From: Desertimonas sp963733085
GTDB lineage: Bacteria; Actinomycetota; Acidimicrobiia; Acidimicrobiales; Ilumatobacteraceae
DNA length: 64,000 bases
Direction: 5' to 3'
Assembly (NCBI GenBank): GCA_963733085.1
Contig: CAVTBY010000003.1
Coordinates: 186,001 to 250,000 of the forward strand
Under the pieces are notes generated by a model. That model had not been told where the DNA came from and searched no databases. It was given only the letters and a program-made list of their open reading frames with translations. Positions 45,601-55,528 of this stretch are shown piece after piece. The stretch's first letter is position 1. Each line of letters opens with the position of its first letter. The position numbers and the translations under genes were made by a program.

Positions 45601-47785
45601 CGAAGATCTCCTGCGCCGCGGCGTTGAGCTCGCGGAGGTTGAACGGCTTCCGCGCGCCCCGCGCCCCCGCCTGCACCGCGGCTTCGTGCAGCTCCCCGTT
45701 GCCCGCGACTCCCACGAGCAGCCTGCCGCACAGCTCCGGACACTCGGACGCCACCGCCTGGACGAACAGCTTGGATGGGTCCACGGCGGCCAGCGCGTCC
45801 ACGACGACCAGGTCGAAGGCGCGCTCTTTCAGCATCCGGATGCCCTGGGTGCCGGACCGCACCGCTTCCACCACCGCGCCCTGGGGCGTGAAGAGCGCGC
45901 TCACCATCCGGTGCACCGCCGGATCGTCGTCCACCACGAGGATGCGGCGGAGACTCGGCCGGGCCTCGGGCCGCTGGTGCTCCGCGGCCGGCCCACCGTC
46001 CGGGGCGCGGTAGGCCGGCAAGGAGATGCGGAACTCCGCTCCTCCCTCGGGCGGGGCGTCATAGGCCAGCTCGCCCCCGTGCGCCTTGACCAGGCCGTAG
46101 CTGAGCGAGAGACCGAGCCCGGTGCCCTCGCCCGGGGCCTTGGTGGTGAAGAACGGGGTGAAGAGATAGTTGACCAGGTGCGGCGGCACGCCCGGCCCCG
46201 AGTCGCAGACCCGCAGGATCGCCGTCCCACCCTGGAGTCTGGTCTCGATCCGGATGTGGCGCTGCCGGCCGGCCTCCAGCTGGCTGACGGCGTGCACGGC
46301 GTTGTTCACCAGGTTGAGCAGCACCTGCTGCAGCTCGTGGCGGTCGCCGAGCACCACCACCGGGTCGGCATGGAAGTCGGACTCCAGCTCGATGCCGTGG
46401 AGCTGGAGCTCGTACATGATCAGCAGCGAGGTGCGGGAGGCGACGTCGTTCAGGTCCACGGCCACCTTCTCCGCCACGCCCTTGCGGGCGAAGGTGAGCA
46501 GGTTGCGGACGATGCGTCCGGCCCGCTCCGCCTGGTCGTGGATCACCCTCAGGTGCTCGTGGGGGAGGCTGGGATCCGGCGCCCGCTCCAGCAGCAGCTC
46601 CGTCAGGCCGGCGATCGAGGTGAGCGGATTGTTCAGCTCGTGGGCCACACCGGAGACCAGCTGGCCGATGGAGGCCATCTTGTCGTTCTGGATCAGCTGC
46701 GCCTCGAGGATGCGCTGCTCGGTGACGTCCTCGACCAGGATGACGACCGGGCGGGTGCCGGCCGGGGCCCTGCCCGGCTGGTCGGCGAAGGGGGCGGCGG
46801 TGAGCCGGAGGACGCGCTGGTTCCGCTCCATCCGGACCACCAGGGGCGCGGTACGCTGCCCGCGGTAGGCGGCGCGGATCAGGTCCTCGACCGCCTCGGA
46901 GCTGCCGAAGAGCGTCTCGCAGAAGTCGAGGCCGACCAATTCGCTCTCACCGACCTCGGCGAGCGCCGCAAGCGCGCGGTTGGCGCGGAGCACGGCGCGG
47001 TCGGGGCCCACCACCGCGATCCCCTCGGTCAGGGCGTTGAACGCGGTCTCCCACTCCTCCTTGCTCTGCCGCACGATCTCGTAGAGTCGGCTGTTCGCCA
47101 GCACCACGGACGCGTTGGTGGCGACGGTGGAGAGAAGCCAGAGGTCCTCGGTGGTGAACGGGCCGCCCTGCCGGTCCGCCACCGCGAGCGCGCCCATCGT
47201 TACACCCTGCGAGCGGAGCGGCGCCACGGCCGCGGAGCGCACCGAGACATCGGCGATGAGCTTCACCGCGCCCTCGGTCCCGCCCTGGGCCACCTCGATC
47301 CGCTCGCGGCTGATGGCGAACCAGACCAGCCCCGCGTCGCCCTCCTCCGCCCGCTGACCCTGGAGCTTCTCCAGCGTCCCCGAGGCCGCGACCACCCGGA
47401 GACGCTGAGAGCGCTGGTCGTCCGCCAGGACGACGATGGCGCCGTCGGTCTGGAGGAAGCGGCCCGCGTAGCGGACGACCTGATCCACGATCCGGTCGAG
47501 CTGAATGGACTCCGAGAGGACGTAGCTCAGCTCCTGGAGCGAGAACAGCTCGCTGATCCGGCGATCGAGCTGGCTCGCCAGCGCCTCGCTCTTGCTCTCC
47601 GTCTCCCGCACCTTGCGGCGCCCGCGGGTGATCGCCACCCAGAAGCTGGCGGACACGGTCAGCACCGCCGCGACCGCGAGCCACCAGATCCGGTCGTCCG
47701 CGTACCACACCACCACGCCGAGGAGGGTCACCGCCACCGCGTGGAGCGGGACCTCCCACTCGCGGCGCCAGGCGGCGAGCAGCAC
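45557..47785 (-). CDS. Membrane-bound hybrid sensor histidine kinase (GAF-PAS-HisKA-HATPase-REC-like)
   Basis: 742 residues from GTG 47785. The same frame is open upstream to about 47930 and encodes two further membrane segments (SALGGLPAVLTVVAGLAGAL), so the true start is probably earlier. Two membrane helices lie at ~12-52; GAF at ~75-225; PAS at ~245-355. The phospho-accepting His is in LVSGVAHELNNPLTSIAGL, the N box is LVNNAVHAV, and the G boxes are DSGPGVPP and GTGLGLSLSYG. The C-terminal receiver-like domain starts ILVVDDDPAVHRMV, but the usual phosphoacceptor region reads LVVVDALAAVD, so its function is uncertain. No cognate response regulator is adjacent. Confidence 0.88.
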   Translation of the reverse strand: MLLAAWRREWEVPLHAVAVTLLGVVVWYADDRIWWLAVAAVLTVSASFWVAITRGRRKVRETESKSEALASQLDRRISELFSLQELSYVLSESIQLDRIVDQVVRYAGRFLQTDGAIVVLADDQRSQRLRVVAASGTLEKLQGQRAEEGDAGLVWFAISRERIEVAQGGTEGAVKLIADVSVRSAAVAPLRSQGVTMGALAVADRQGGPFTTEDLWLLSTVATNASVVLANSRLYEIVRQSKEEWETAFNALTEGIAVVGPDRAVLRANRALAALAEVGESELVGLDFCETLFGSSEAVEDLIRAAYRGQRTAPLVVRMERNQRVLRLTAAPFADQPGRAPAGTRPVVILVEDVTEQRILEAQLIQNDKMASIGQLVSGVAHELNNPLTSIAGLTELLLERAPDPSLPHEHLRVIHDQAERAGRIVRNLLTFARKGVAEKVAVDLNDVASRTSLLIMYELQLHGIELESDFHADPVVVLGDRHELQQVLLNLVNNAVHAVSQLEAGRQRHIRIETRLQGGTAILRVCDSGPGVPPHLVNYLFTPFFTTKAPGEGTGLGLSLSYGLVKAHGGELAYDAPPEGGAEFRISLPAYRAPDGGPAAEHQRPEARPSLRRILVVDDDPAVHRMVSALFTPQGAVVEAVRSGTQGIRMLKERAFDLVVVDALAAVDPSKLFVQAVASECPELCGRLLVGVAGNGELHEAAVQAGARGARKPFNLRELNAAAQEIFASTPPPSPAATEGR

Positions 47786-47787
47786 GA

Positions 47788-48774
47788 TCAGCGCGCCGGC
47801 CAGCCCCGCGACGACGGTGAGGACCGCGGGGAGCCCGCCGAGCGCCGATGCGATGAAGGCGCTCGCCAGGAGCGCCCACGCGGCGATGGCGGAGGGGGAG
47901 AAGTACCAGCGCTCCCGGCGGCGAGGCAGGCTAGGGCTCCGTTGTCGCGCCGGGCGACCCGCTCGGTGACGTACGACTCGGGCGGAGCGTTGGGCTTGAT
48001 CCGGATGGACTTCGCGGGGATGCCGACGTTCACGTGGTACGGCCGGACGTCCTTGGTGGCCACGGCCACCGCGCCGACCATCCCGTTGCGGCCCACCCGC
48101 ACTCCCGCGAGCACCGTCGCGTGGTAGGTGATCCGGACATCGTCCTCCAGCACCGTGCGAGCGTTGGTGACGTCCTTCTGGTCCACGATGCTGTGGGTGT
48201 GGCTGTAGATGTTGGCGTAGTCGGAGATGCTCACCCGGTCGCCCAGCGTGATCCCCCCGCGGTCGTCGAGCAGGACGTGGCGGTGCACCACCACGTCGTC
48301 ACCCACTTCGAGGTTGTAGCCGTAGGAGAACTCGGTGTGCTGGAAGCACTTGAAGTTGCGGCCACAGCGGGCGAAGAGGTGGCCCGCGAGCATCCGCCGG
48401 AACCGAACGCCCAGGTGCACGTTTTGCCCGCCGAGGGGCGAGCGGTCGAAGCTGTACCAGAGCCAGAGGAGGGGCTTCACCCGGGCGAACCGCTCCGGGT
48501 CCACGTCCGCGTAGTACTCGGGCTCGAGCGTGATGTTGCGCGGGTCGAGGGACATGAGGGCGATCCGCGCGGCCGGCGGCGTCCGTTTGTCAGCGAGCCG
48601 CTCGTCGTAGTCGCCGAATCCGGGGTAGTAGAGCTGGTAGAGCACCTCGCGCGTCAGGCGGGCCCAGTCCGCGCCGGGCTCGGCGATCCGGCCCCCGATC
48701 TCCTCGAGCCAGGCGTCGAACACCCGGTTCGTGGCATCGGGCAGCGCGATGGTGCGCAGCGGCAGGAGAGGCAT
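47788..48774 (-). CDS. Hexapeptide-repeat (left-handed beta-helix) acyltransferase
   Basis: ATG 48774. The core from about residue 120 has isoleucine-patch hexapeptide repeats: HTEFSYGYNLEVGDDVVVHR, GGITLGDRVSISDYANIYSH, TVLAGVRVGRNGMVGAVAVA and the closing HVNVGIPAKSIRIK. The N-terminal ~110 residues are helical and of unknown use. The family transfers acyl groups to sugars or other small molecules. The real protein probably ends near 47931, where a one-base shift would give ATTEP and a stop. The last ~50 residues of this frame look like out-of-frame sequence and overlap the missing start of the kinase. Confidence 0.82.
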   Translation of the reverse strand: MPLLPLRTIALPDATNRVFDAWLEEIGGRIAEPGADWARLTREVLYQLYYPGFGDYDERLADKRTPPAARIALMSLDPRNITLEPEYYADVDPERFARVKPLLWLWYSFDRSPLGGQNVHLGVRFRRMLAGHLFARCGRNFKCFQHTEFSYGYNLEVGDDVVVHRHVLLDDRGGITLGDRVSISDYANIYSHTHSIVDQKDVTNARTVLEDDVRITYHATVLAGVRVGRNGMVGAVAVATKDVRPYHVNVGIPAKSIRIKPNAPPESYVTERVARRDNGALACLAAGSAGTSPPPPSPRGRSWRAPSSHRRSAGSPRSSPSSRGWPAR

Positions 48775-48783
48775 GGCGACTCC

Positions 48784-49422
48784 TCAGGGCGCCGCGGCGC
48801 TGTCGGGCTGCGTCACCCGGGCGCGGGCGGCGACGCGTCCCCGCTCGCGGTCCAGGGTGCGCTGCTTGTTGCCCCAGCTCTCCGACGTTCGCCCCTGGTA
48901 GGCGAAGTTGAAGTCGTCGGTCACCGGCAGCAGCTCATCGAAGACGTAGATGCCGCTCGCCTGCTCCCGGACCCCGAGCTGGTGGGCCGTGAACCGCGGG
49001 CTGAACGGCACCACCCCGCGGGCCCGGGACACCTGGTTGCGAATGCCGAGGGTGAGCGAGTAGGGATCGAAACGCGCCCCCTCGCGCTGCCCGAAGAAGG
49101 TGACCAGCGCGAGGCCGGGCGAGCTGATGCCGTACATCCGGGCCACCGAGTCAATCGAGGCGCGGCGCGAGTGCACCAGGCTCTGCAGCGACTCGTAGGC
49201 GTCGCGGGTCAGCAGGCGGGTGACGCGCTCGTCGAGCGGCACCAGCCGAATCTCCAGCTCGTCGTTCCGCATGCCGAGCGCAAGATCGCTCTGCTTGAGG
49301 GAGCCGTAGCCGGGGGGCGGCAGGGCGTCCACGGCGCCTCCTCCTCCGGCCTGGCCGGCACCGCAGGCCGGCACCAACGCCAGGAGGATCCAGGCACAGC
49401 CCAGCACGGCGATGGTCCTCAT
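48784..49422 (-). CDS. Hypothetical lipoprotein coupled to engB
   Basis: 212 residues from ATG 49422. Signal peptide with lipobox LVPACGAG, so an anchored lipoprotein. The mature part has LEIRLVPLDERVTRLLTRDA and a predicted beta-rich C-terminal half, with no recognised domain. ATGA overlap with the engB stop; ten bases before the acyltransferase start. Similar short lipoproteins are frequent in Gemmatimonadota, but the role is unknown. Confidence 0.77.
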   Translation of the reverse strand: MRTIAVLGCAWILLALVPACGAGQAGGGGAVDALPPPGYGSLKQSDLALGMRNDELEIRLVPLDERVTRLLTRDAYESLQSLVHSRRASIDSVARMYGISSPGLALVTFFGQREGARFDPYSLTLGIRNQVSRARGVVPFSPRFTAHQLGVREQASGIYVFDELLPVTDDFNFAYQGRTSESWGNKQRTLDRERGRVAARARVTQPDSAAAP

Positions 49423-50039
49423 CGGTCTCCTCCTACGGTGGCGAATATGCTCTGCCCCAGCTCGGCGATGCCCTCGCGGGACTTGCTGCTGGTGAGCTGC
49501 ACCTGGTCCTCGCGGAGCTCCAGCGCGGCGGCCAGCTCGCGGGCGCGGGTCATCCGCGCGGCGCGACCCAGCTTGTCGCCCTTGGTGAGCGCGGCGAGCA
49601 CCGGACGGCCGCTCGCGACCAGGAGGCGCTGGATCTCCAGGTCGTCCTTCGAGGGGTCGTGACGGATGTCGAGCAGCCACACGACGCCCGCGAGCGACGG
49701 ACGCTCACCCAGATAGCGGGTGACCAGCCGCCGGTACCCGGCCCGGGCGGCCTTGCCCGCGCGGGCGAATCCATAGCCCGGCAGGTCCACCAGGTAGAAG
49801 GCCGGCAGCCGGAAGGCGTTCAGCAGGGTGGTCTTGCCCGGCGTGGCGCTGACCCGCGCCAGCCCCGGACGTCCTAGCAGCGCGTTGAGCAGGCTCGACT
49901 TGCCAACGTTGGACCGGCCGATGAGAGCGATCTCCGGCAGCGGGGGCTCCAGCCGCACCAGCGGGTCGGGGAAGGAGCCGACGAACTCCACCCCCATCCC
50001 GTAGAGGGGGTTGGTTGGTACCGCCCCCATCAACGCCAC
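49419..50039 (-). CDS. engB: Ribosome biogenesis GTPase
   Basis: 206 residues (YihA/YsxC family). G1 is GRSNVGKSSLLNAL, G2 Thr is in TPGKTTLLNAF, G3 is LVDLPGYGFAR, G4 is ALTKGDKLGR and G5 is LTSSKSREG. Needed for 50S subunit maturation. The gene lies between the REP-like repeat downstream of clpX and the lipoprotein. The typical TNPLYGMGVEFVGSFP lead supports the start near 50039. Confidence 0.95.
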   Translation of the reverse strand: MALMGAVPTNPLYGMGVEFVGSFPDPLVRLEPPLPEIALIGRSNVGKSSLLNALLGRPGLARVSATPGKTTLLNAFRLPAFYLVDLPGYGFARAGKAARAGYRRLVTRYLGERPSLAGVVWLLDIRHDPSKDDLEIQRLLVASGRPVLAALTKGDKLGRAARMTRARELAAALELREDQVQLTSSKSREGIAELGQSIFATVGGDR

Positions 50040-50043
50040 TCCC

Positions 50044-50260
50044 CGGCGGTAAGGCGGTAGGGCGGTAGGGCGGTAGGGTGGTGGAGCGAAGCGAGGGATC
50101 TTCTCCTCGGGCGTCGCCGCCGGGTGAGAAGATCCCTCAGTCGCGTTCGCTCCCTCGGGATGACAGGCACTCGCCCCCGCTGCTTTACCGCCTTACCGCC
50201 TTACCGCCTTACCGCGGGCGGCGGGGTGCCGGGCGGGGTACCGCCGTACCGGCCTACCGC
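50044..50260. repeat. Large nested palindrome with 8-bp tandem repeats
   Basis: Four to five copies of GGCGGTAG/GGCGGTAA at about 50045-50080 face three to four copies of the complementary TTACCGCC at about 50184-50215. Inside, GAGGGATCTTCTC at 50093-50105 pairs with GAGAAGATCCCTC at 50126-50138, and a CCTCGGGATGACA tail resembles the REP at 34042. It lies between convergently independent ends of clpX and the start of engB. Confidence 0.78.
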
Positions 50261-50261
50261 C

Positions 50262-51509
<1,248 letters not shown>

Positions 51510-51570
51510 GGAACCCACTTCGCCTGGTGATGGAGGGGTGCCGGAAAGGTGTTCCCGGCCCCCGGGGGCG

Positions 51571-52197
51571 TCAAGTCTCCTTCTTCCCGTCGGTGTGGGG
51601 CACCAGCTCCTTGCGCGGCGAGAACACGGCGTCGATCAGCCCGTAGGCCTTGGCCTCCTCGGCGCTCATGAACCGGTCGCGGTCCATGTCGCGCTCGATG
51701 GTCTCGATCGGCTGCCCGGTGTGCAGCGCGTACAGCGCGTTCATCTTCGACCGCAGGTAGAGGATCTCCCGCGCCTGGATCTCGATGTCCGCCGCGGTGC
51801 CCTGCGCGCCGCCCGAGGGCTGGTGAATCATGATCCGCGAGTGGGGCAGCGCGCTCCGCTTCCCCTTGGTGCCCGCGGCCAGCAGGAACGAGCCCATGGA
51901 CGCGGCCATGCCCATGCAGATCGTGTTCACCGGCGCCCGGAGGTGCTGCATCGTGTCGTAGATCGCCATGCCTGCCGACACCACGCCGCCCGGCGAGTTG
52001 ATGTAGAGGTAGATGTCCTTCTCGGGATTATCCGCCTCGAGGAACAGGAGCTGGGCGATGATGATGTTGGAGACGTCGTCGTTGATCGGAGCCCCCAGGA
52101 ACACGATCCGGTCCATGAGGAGCCGCGAGAAGATATCGTACGTCCGCTCGCCCCGGCTGGAGCGCTCGATGATGTACGGAGGATAGAGCGTGGCCAT
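51571..52197 (-). CDS. clpP: ATP-dependent Clp protease proteolytic subunit
   Basis: 208 residues. The catalytic Ser is in GMAASMGSFLLAAG, His in SRIMIHQPSGGAQG and Asp in the following ERDMDRDRFMSAEEA region. N-terminal axial loop YPPYIIERSSRGERTYDIFS. The start lies 2 bases after the tig stop, so it is coupled. Forms a tetradecameric chamber with ClpX. Confidence 0.97.
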   Translation of the reverse strand: MATLYPPYIIERSSRGERTYDIFSRLLMDRIVFLGAPINDDVSNIIIAQLLFLEADNPEKDIYLYINSPGGVVSAGMAIYDTMQHLRAPVNTICMGMAASMGSFLLAAGTKGKRSALPHSRIMIHQPSGGAQGTAADIEIQAREILYLRSKMNALYALHTGQPIETIERDMDRDRFMSAEEAKAYGLIDAVFSPRKELVPHTDGKKET

Positions 52198-52199
52198 CG

Positions 52200-53453
52200 T
52201 CAGGAGGTCGCCTCTTCGACAGTGGATTGTCCGAGCAGGAACTGGAACGCCTTCTCCTCGGTGAGTCCGCGCTCCAGCTCCGCGAGCCGGTTGGACTTCT
52301 GCAGCGAGGCGTAGAGCTCGCCCGCCGAGACGCCCCGCGCCTCGGCCATCGCCTGCACCCGGGCATCGATCTCGGACTCGGTGGCGCGGAGCTCCTGCTG
52401 CTCCACGATCGCGTCCAGCACCAGGTCGCGCTTCACCTGCGACTCGGCGAGCTCGTGGAACTGTCCCTCGAAGGCGGGGAGCTGCTCCCGCGGAACGCGA
52501 TAGATCTCGGCGTAGCCGTGCATGAGCCGGTGCACCAGCGACTCGGGCGCCGTGATGTTGTTGGCCTCGACCACCTGGGCCAGGAGCGCCTGGCGCACCT
52601 GGGCGTCGGCGTCGCGCTCGGCCTCGCGCTCGAGGTCGCGGCGGACGGCCGCGCGGAGCGCGTCGAGGTTCTCGAAATCGCCCATCTCGCGGGCGAAGGC
52701 GTCGTCGAGCGGGGGCAGCTCCTGCCGCTTCACCTCGTGGAGCGCGATCCGCACCCGGCGGGTCTGGCCCCGGCGGCTCTCGTCCGGGTGATCTTCAGGC
52801 AAACGCACCTCGGTCTCCCGGGTCTCGCCGGAGAGCATCTCCATGATGCGCTCCTCGACCTCCGGGATCGCCTGGTTCTGGCCCAGTACCAGGTCGTAGG
52901 GCTGCGCGGCGCCCGCGGTGCCGTCCTCGATCGGCGCAACCTCGACCCGCACCATGTGGCCCGGGGCCGGCTTCTCCCCGGTGAGCGGAATCCAGGCGGC
53001 CTTGGCCTCCTGGAACGAGGCCAGCCGTTCGGTCACGGCGCCGTCGGCCACCGGGGCGAGACGCCGCTCCACCCGGAAGCCGCCGGTGCGCTCCAGCTTG
53101 ATCTCGGGCCGGACCTCGACTAGAAGATCGAACTCGATGGGGCTGCCCTCTTCGAACTTGAGATTGCGGACGGAGGGGTCGGCGATCGGCTTGAGCGACT
53201 CCGCGGACTTGGCCGTCTCCCAGCTCTCGCGAAGCAACTCCTCCAGCATCGTCTGCCGGATGGCGTCGTTGAACCGCTTGCGGACCACGGCCTCGGGGGC
53301 CTTGCCGGGCCGGAAGCCGGGCAGCCGGGCGCGCTTGGCGTAGTACTTCACGGCCTTCGCCTCGGCCTCGCGCACCCGGTCCACCGGGACGGTCACCCGG
53401 AGGGACTTGGAGGCGGAATCCTCGGCGGTTTTCTCGATGGTGATCTGACTCAT
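52200..53453 (-). CDS. tig: Trigger factor
   Basis: 417 residues. The ribosome-binding signature GFRPGKAPEAVVRKRF is at ~45-60, a PPIase (FKBP-like) domain lies around residue 150-240, and a helical C-terminal chaperone domain ends LGQSTVEEATS. Binds nascent chains at the ribosome exit. First gene of the tig-clpP-clpX operon. Confidence 0.96.
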   Translation of the reverse strand: MSQITIEKTAEDSASKSLRVTVPVDRVREAEAKAVKYYAKRARLPGFRPGKAPEAVVRKRFNDAIRQTMLEELLRESWETAKSAESLKPIADPSVRNLKFEEGSPIEFDLLVEVRPEIKLERTGGFRVERRLAPVADGAVTERLASFQEAKAAWIPLTGEKPAPGHMVRVEVAPIEDGTAGAAQPYDLVLGQNQAIPEVEERIMEMLSGETRETEVRLPEDHPDESRRGQTRRVRIALHEVKRQELPPLDDAFAREMGDFENLDALRAAVRRDLEREAERDADAQVRQALLAQVVEANNITAPESLVHRLMHGYAEIYRVPREQLPAFEGQFHELAESQVKRDLVLDAIVEQQELRATESEIDARVQAMAEARGVSAGELYASLQKSNRLAELERGLTEEKAFQFLLGQSTVEEATS

Positions 53454-53661
53454 TTGTCGGGGAATCTAGCCGGGGCTCCGCGGGGGTACAAATGACCGGC
53501 GAGGCTGGGGCCGGTGGTTACGGCCCCCGAGCGTGGGGGGCCGGGCGTTGTTCTGGTCCTTCAAACGTGTGGCGGGTATTATGAGTCGGTTTGGCGGAAA
53601 GCGGCGGAGGAAGGGCCGTGCGTTATCGAGCCGCGCCGGACGCATACCCGGCCGACAAAGC

Positions 53662-53937
53662 ATGACTACGCCGAGCATCCGCGAGGCGCGCCTGCTGCCG
53701 GCCTACGCAAGCCTCTACCCGGACATGAAGCCCGGCGTTTGGCTCCCCGCATGCTCGCTCGCCGAGTTCGTCCTGGAGCGCGGGCTCTACCAGAGGCGCA
53801 GTGGCTCTCCCGCCAAGCATCGGCTCCTCAACGAATCGCACTTCGAATTTCGCGGCGGCCCAGCCCCGGCCGACGATCCCCACCGCTGGCCCGAACGCAT
53901 CGGCGATACGTACCCCAGGCGTCTCGACGGCCCCTAG
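53662..53937 (+). CDS. Small conserved hypothetical protein
   Basis: 91 residues from ATG 53662. EARLLPAYASLYPDMKPGVW and ESHFEFRGGPAPADDP recall a small family of unknown function found in Gemmatimonadota and relatives, with a conserved tyrosine and tryptophan core. No signal or membrane segment. A longer upstream frame from 53533 lacks this conservation. It lies 30 bases before the DJ-1/PfpI-like gene and may be co-transcribed. Confidence 0.55.
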   Translation: MTTPSIREARLLPAYASLYPDMKPGVWLPACSLAEFVLERGLYQRRSGSPAKHRLLNESHFEFRGGPAPADDPHRWPERIGDTYPRRLDGP

Positions 53938-53967
53938 GAGGCGCGATGCTCCACGAAAGAGGTTCTG

Positions 53968-54576
53968 ATGCCTCAAACCGTCCATCTTTTCGTCTTTGAT
54001 ACTCTCGCCGACTGGGAGCCCGGCTTCGTCGTGGCCGGCCTCAACAACCCCGAGGGACAGAAGGTCCCCGGGCGTTACCGGGTTCGCACGGTCGCTGCGA
54101 CCCCCGAGCCGATCACGACCATCGGCGGTGTTCGGATCCAGCCCGACTTCTCCCTCCACGAGGTCAAGCCGGAGGCGAGCGCGATGCTCATTCTTCCGGG
54201 TGGCGAGTCCTGGGACCAGGGTGGGAACGTCGAGGCCGTGGAGAAGGCCAAGGCGTTTCTTGCCTGGGGTACCCCGGTGGCGGCGATCTGCGGCGCGACC
54301 GCGGGGCTGGCCCGGGGTGGCATCCTCGACACCCGTAAGCACACCAGCAACGCACCCGAGTATCTCGCGGCGACGGGCTACCGCGGCGCTCACCTGTATC
54401 AGGCAACTGACGTCGTGAGCGATGGCGGCGTCACCACGGCCAGCGCGATGATGTCTCTGGAGTTTGCCCGGGAGATCTTCGCGCGACTGGATGTCTACGA
54501 GGAGAAAGTGCTCGAGGCCTGGTACGGACTGTTCAAGACCGGTGACCCCAAGTACTACGCCGCTCTGGCGGGTTGA
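53968..54576 (+). CDS. DJ-1/PfpI-family class I glutamine amidotransferase-like protein
   Basis: 202 residues. VHLFVFDTLADWEPGFVVAG opens the fold, and the nucleophile elbow is PVAAICGATAGLARGG with the conserved Cys at about residue 110, next to a Glu-containing DWEPG. Typical of YajL/PfpI-like proteins with protease, glyoxalase or chaperone claims. Cytoplasmic. The stop is followed 18 bases later by the alpha/beta hydrolase start, so an operon is likely. Confidence 0.9.
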   Translation: MPQTVHLFVFDTLADWEPGFVVAGLNNPEGQKVPGRYRVRTVAATPEPITTIGGVRIQPDFSLHEVKPEASAMLILPGGESWDQGGNVEAVEKAKAFLAWGTPVAAICGATAGLARGGILDTRKHTSNAPEYLAATGYRGAHLYQATDVVSDGGVTTASAMMSLEFAREIFARLDVYEEKVLEAWYGLFKTGDPKYYAALAG

Positions 54577-54594
54577 ACGGCTTCACCCGACACC

Positions 54595-55518
54595 GTGACC
54601 GTCTCCGCCAGACTGGTCTTCTTCGTCCTGATCGCCGCGCTCCCGCCTGCCTCGCGGGAGGGACCCCGGCCCGCATCCCCCCGCCGTTTCTTCGTTCGGG
54701 TCGAGGCCGCGGAGTCACTCCAGGTGACGATGGCGGGTGAGGGCGAGCCGGTCGTCCTCATCCCGGGTCTCTTCGGGTCGGCCTACGCCTTCCGGCACCT
54801 GCTGGACCTGCTCCCCGCCGCCGGCTACCAGGCCATCGTCATCGAGCCGCTCGGCATCGGGACCTCGGCCCGCCCGGAAAAAGGCGACTACTCCCTCACC
54901 CGCCAGGCCGACCGCATCGGCACGGTGCTGCAGGAGCTCCGCACCGGCCCGGCCACCGTGGTGGCGCATTCCACCGGCGCCTCCGTGGCGCTCAGGCTCG
55001 CCTACCGTCAACCCGCGCTCGTGTCCGGGATCGTATCGCTCGACGGCGGACCGGCGGAGCGTGCGACCAGCCGAGGATTCCGACGCGCGATGCAGTACGT
55101 CCCCTGGATCAAATGGATGGGCGGTGTGAAGCGGGTGCGGGCCAAGATCAAGGAGGGCCTCATCGAGACCTCCGGGGACACGACCTGGGTCACGGAAGAG
55201 GTGGTGGACGGCTACACGGCGGGTGCCAGCCAGGACCTCGACGGCACGCTGAAGGCGTACCTCCGCATGGCGGAGTCGAAGGAGCCGGAGCGTCTGGTGC
55301 CGAACCTCGGAGCCGTGCGCTGCCCCGTTCGCCTGGTGGTCGGGACGGCGCCGCACGACGGCGGCATTCCGGACCGCCAGCTCGAGGCGCTTCAGCACGG
55401 GCTGGCCGACTTCGTGGTGGACAGCGTTCCGGGGGCCGGACTCCACGTGTACGAGGAGCGCCCCGAGGCGATCGTCGAAGCGGTGCGGCGAGTCCGCACC
55501 GGGACCTCGTCGCCCTAG
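54595..55518 (+). CDS. Alpha/beta hydrolase with N-terminal signal
   Basis: 307 residues from GTG 54595. Signal-like LVFFVLIAALPPASRE, then VVLIPGLFGSAYAFRHLLDL, nucleophile elbow VVAHSTGASVALRL (Ser at about residue 126), and the late His in GAGLHVYEERPE. The acid is probably in the DGG or TAPHDGG region. Exported or periplasmic esterase/lipase-like enzyme; substrate unknown. Follows the DJ-1/PfpI gene and converges on the SufR-like regulator. Confidence 0.87.
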   Translation: MTVSARLVFFVLIAALPPASREGPRPASPRRFFVRVEAAESLQVTMAGEGEPVVLIPGLFGSAYAFRHLLDLLPAAGYQAIVIEPLGIGTSARPEKGDYSLTRQADRIGTVLQELRTGPATVVAHSTGASVALRLAYRQPALVSGIVSLDGGPAERATSRGFRRAMQYVPWIKWMGGVKRVRAKIKEGLIETSGDTTWVTEEVVDGYTAGASQDLDGTLKAYLRMAESKEPERLVPNLGAVRCPVRLVVGTAPHDGGIPDRQLEALQHGLADFVVDSVPGAGLHVYEERPEAIVEAVRRVRTGTSSP

Positions 55519-55528
55519 ACGGCGTTTG

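Noticed and set aside
45455..48127. 890-codon open frame on the plus strand opposite the histidine kinase
   Set aside because: The kinase on the minus strand has all expected motifs; the plus frame has only high-GC shadow composition.
50044..50260. Possible CRISPR array from the repeated GGCGGTAG and TTACCGCC units
   Set aside because: The units are 8 bases, directly tandem and without spacers, and they form inverted arms; no cas genes are nearby.
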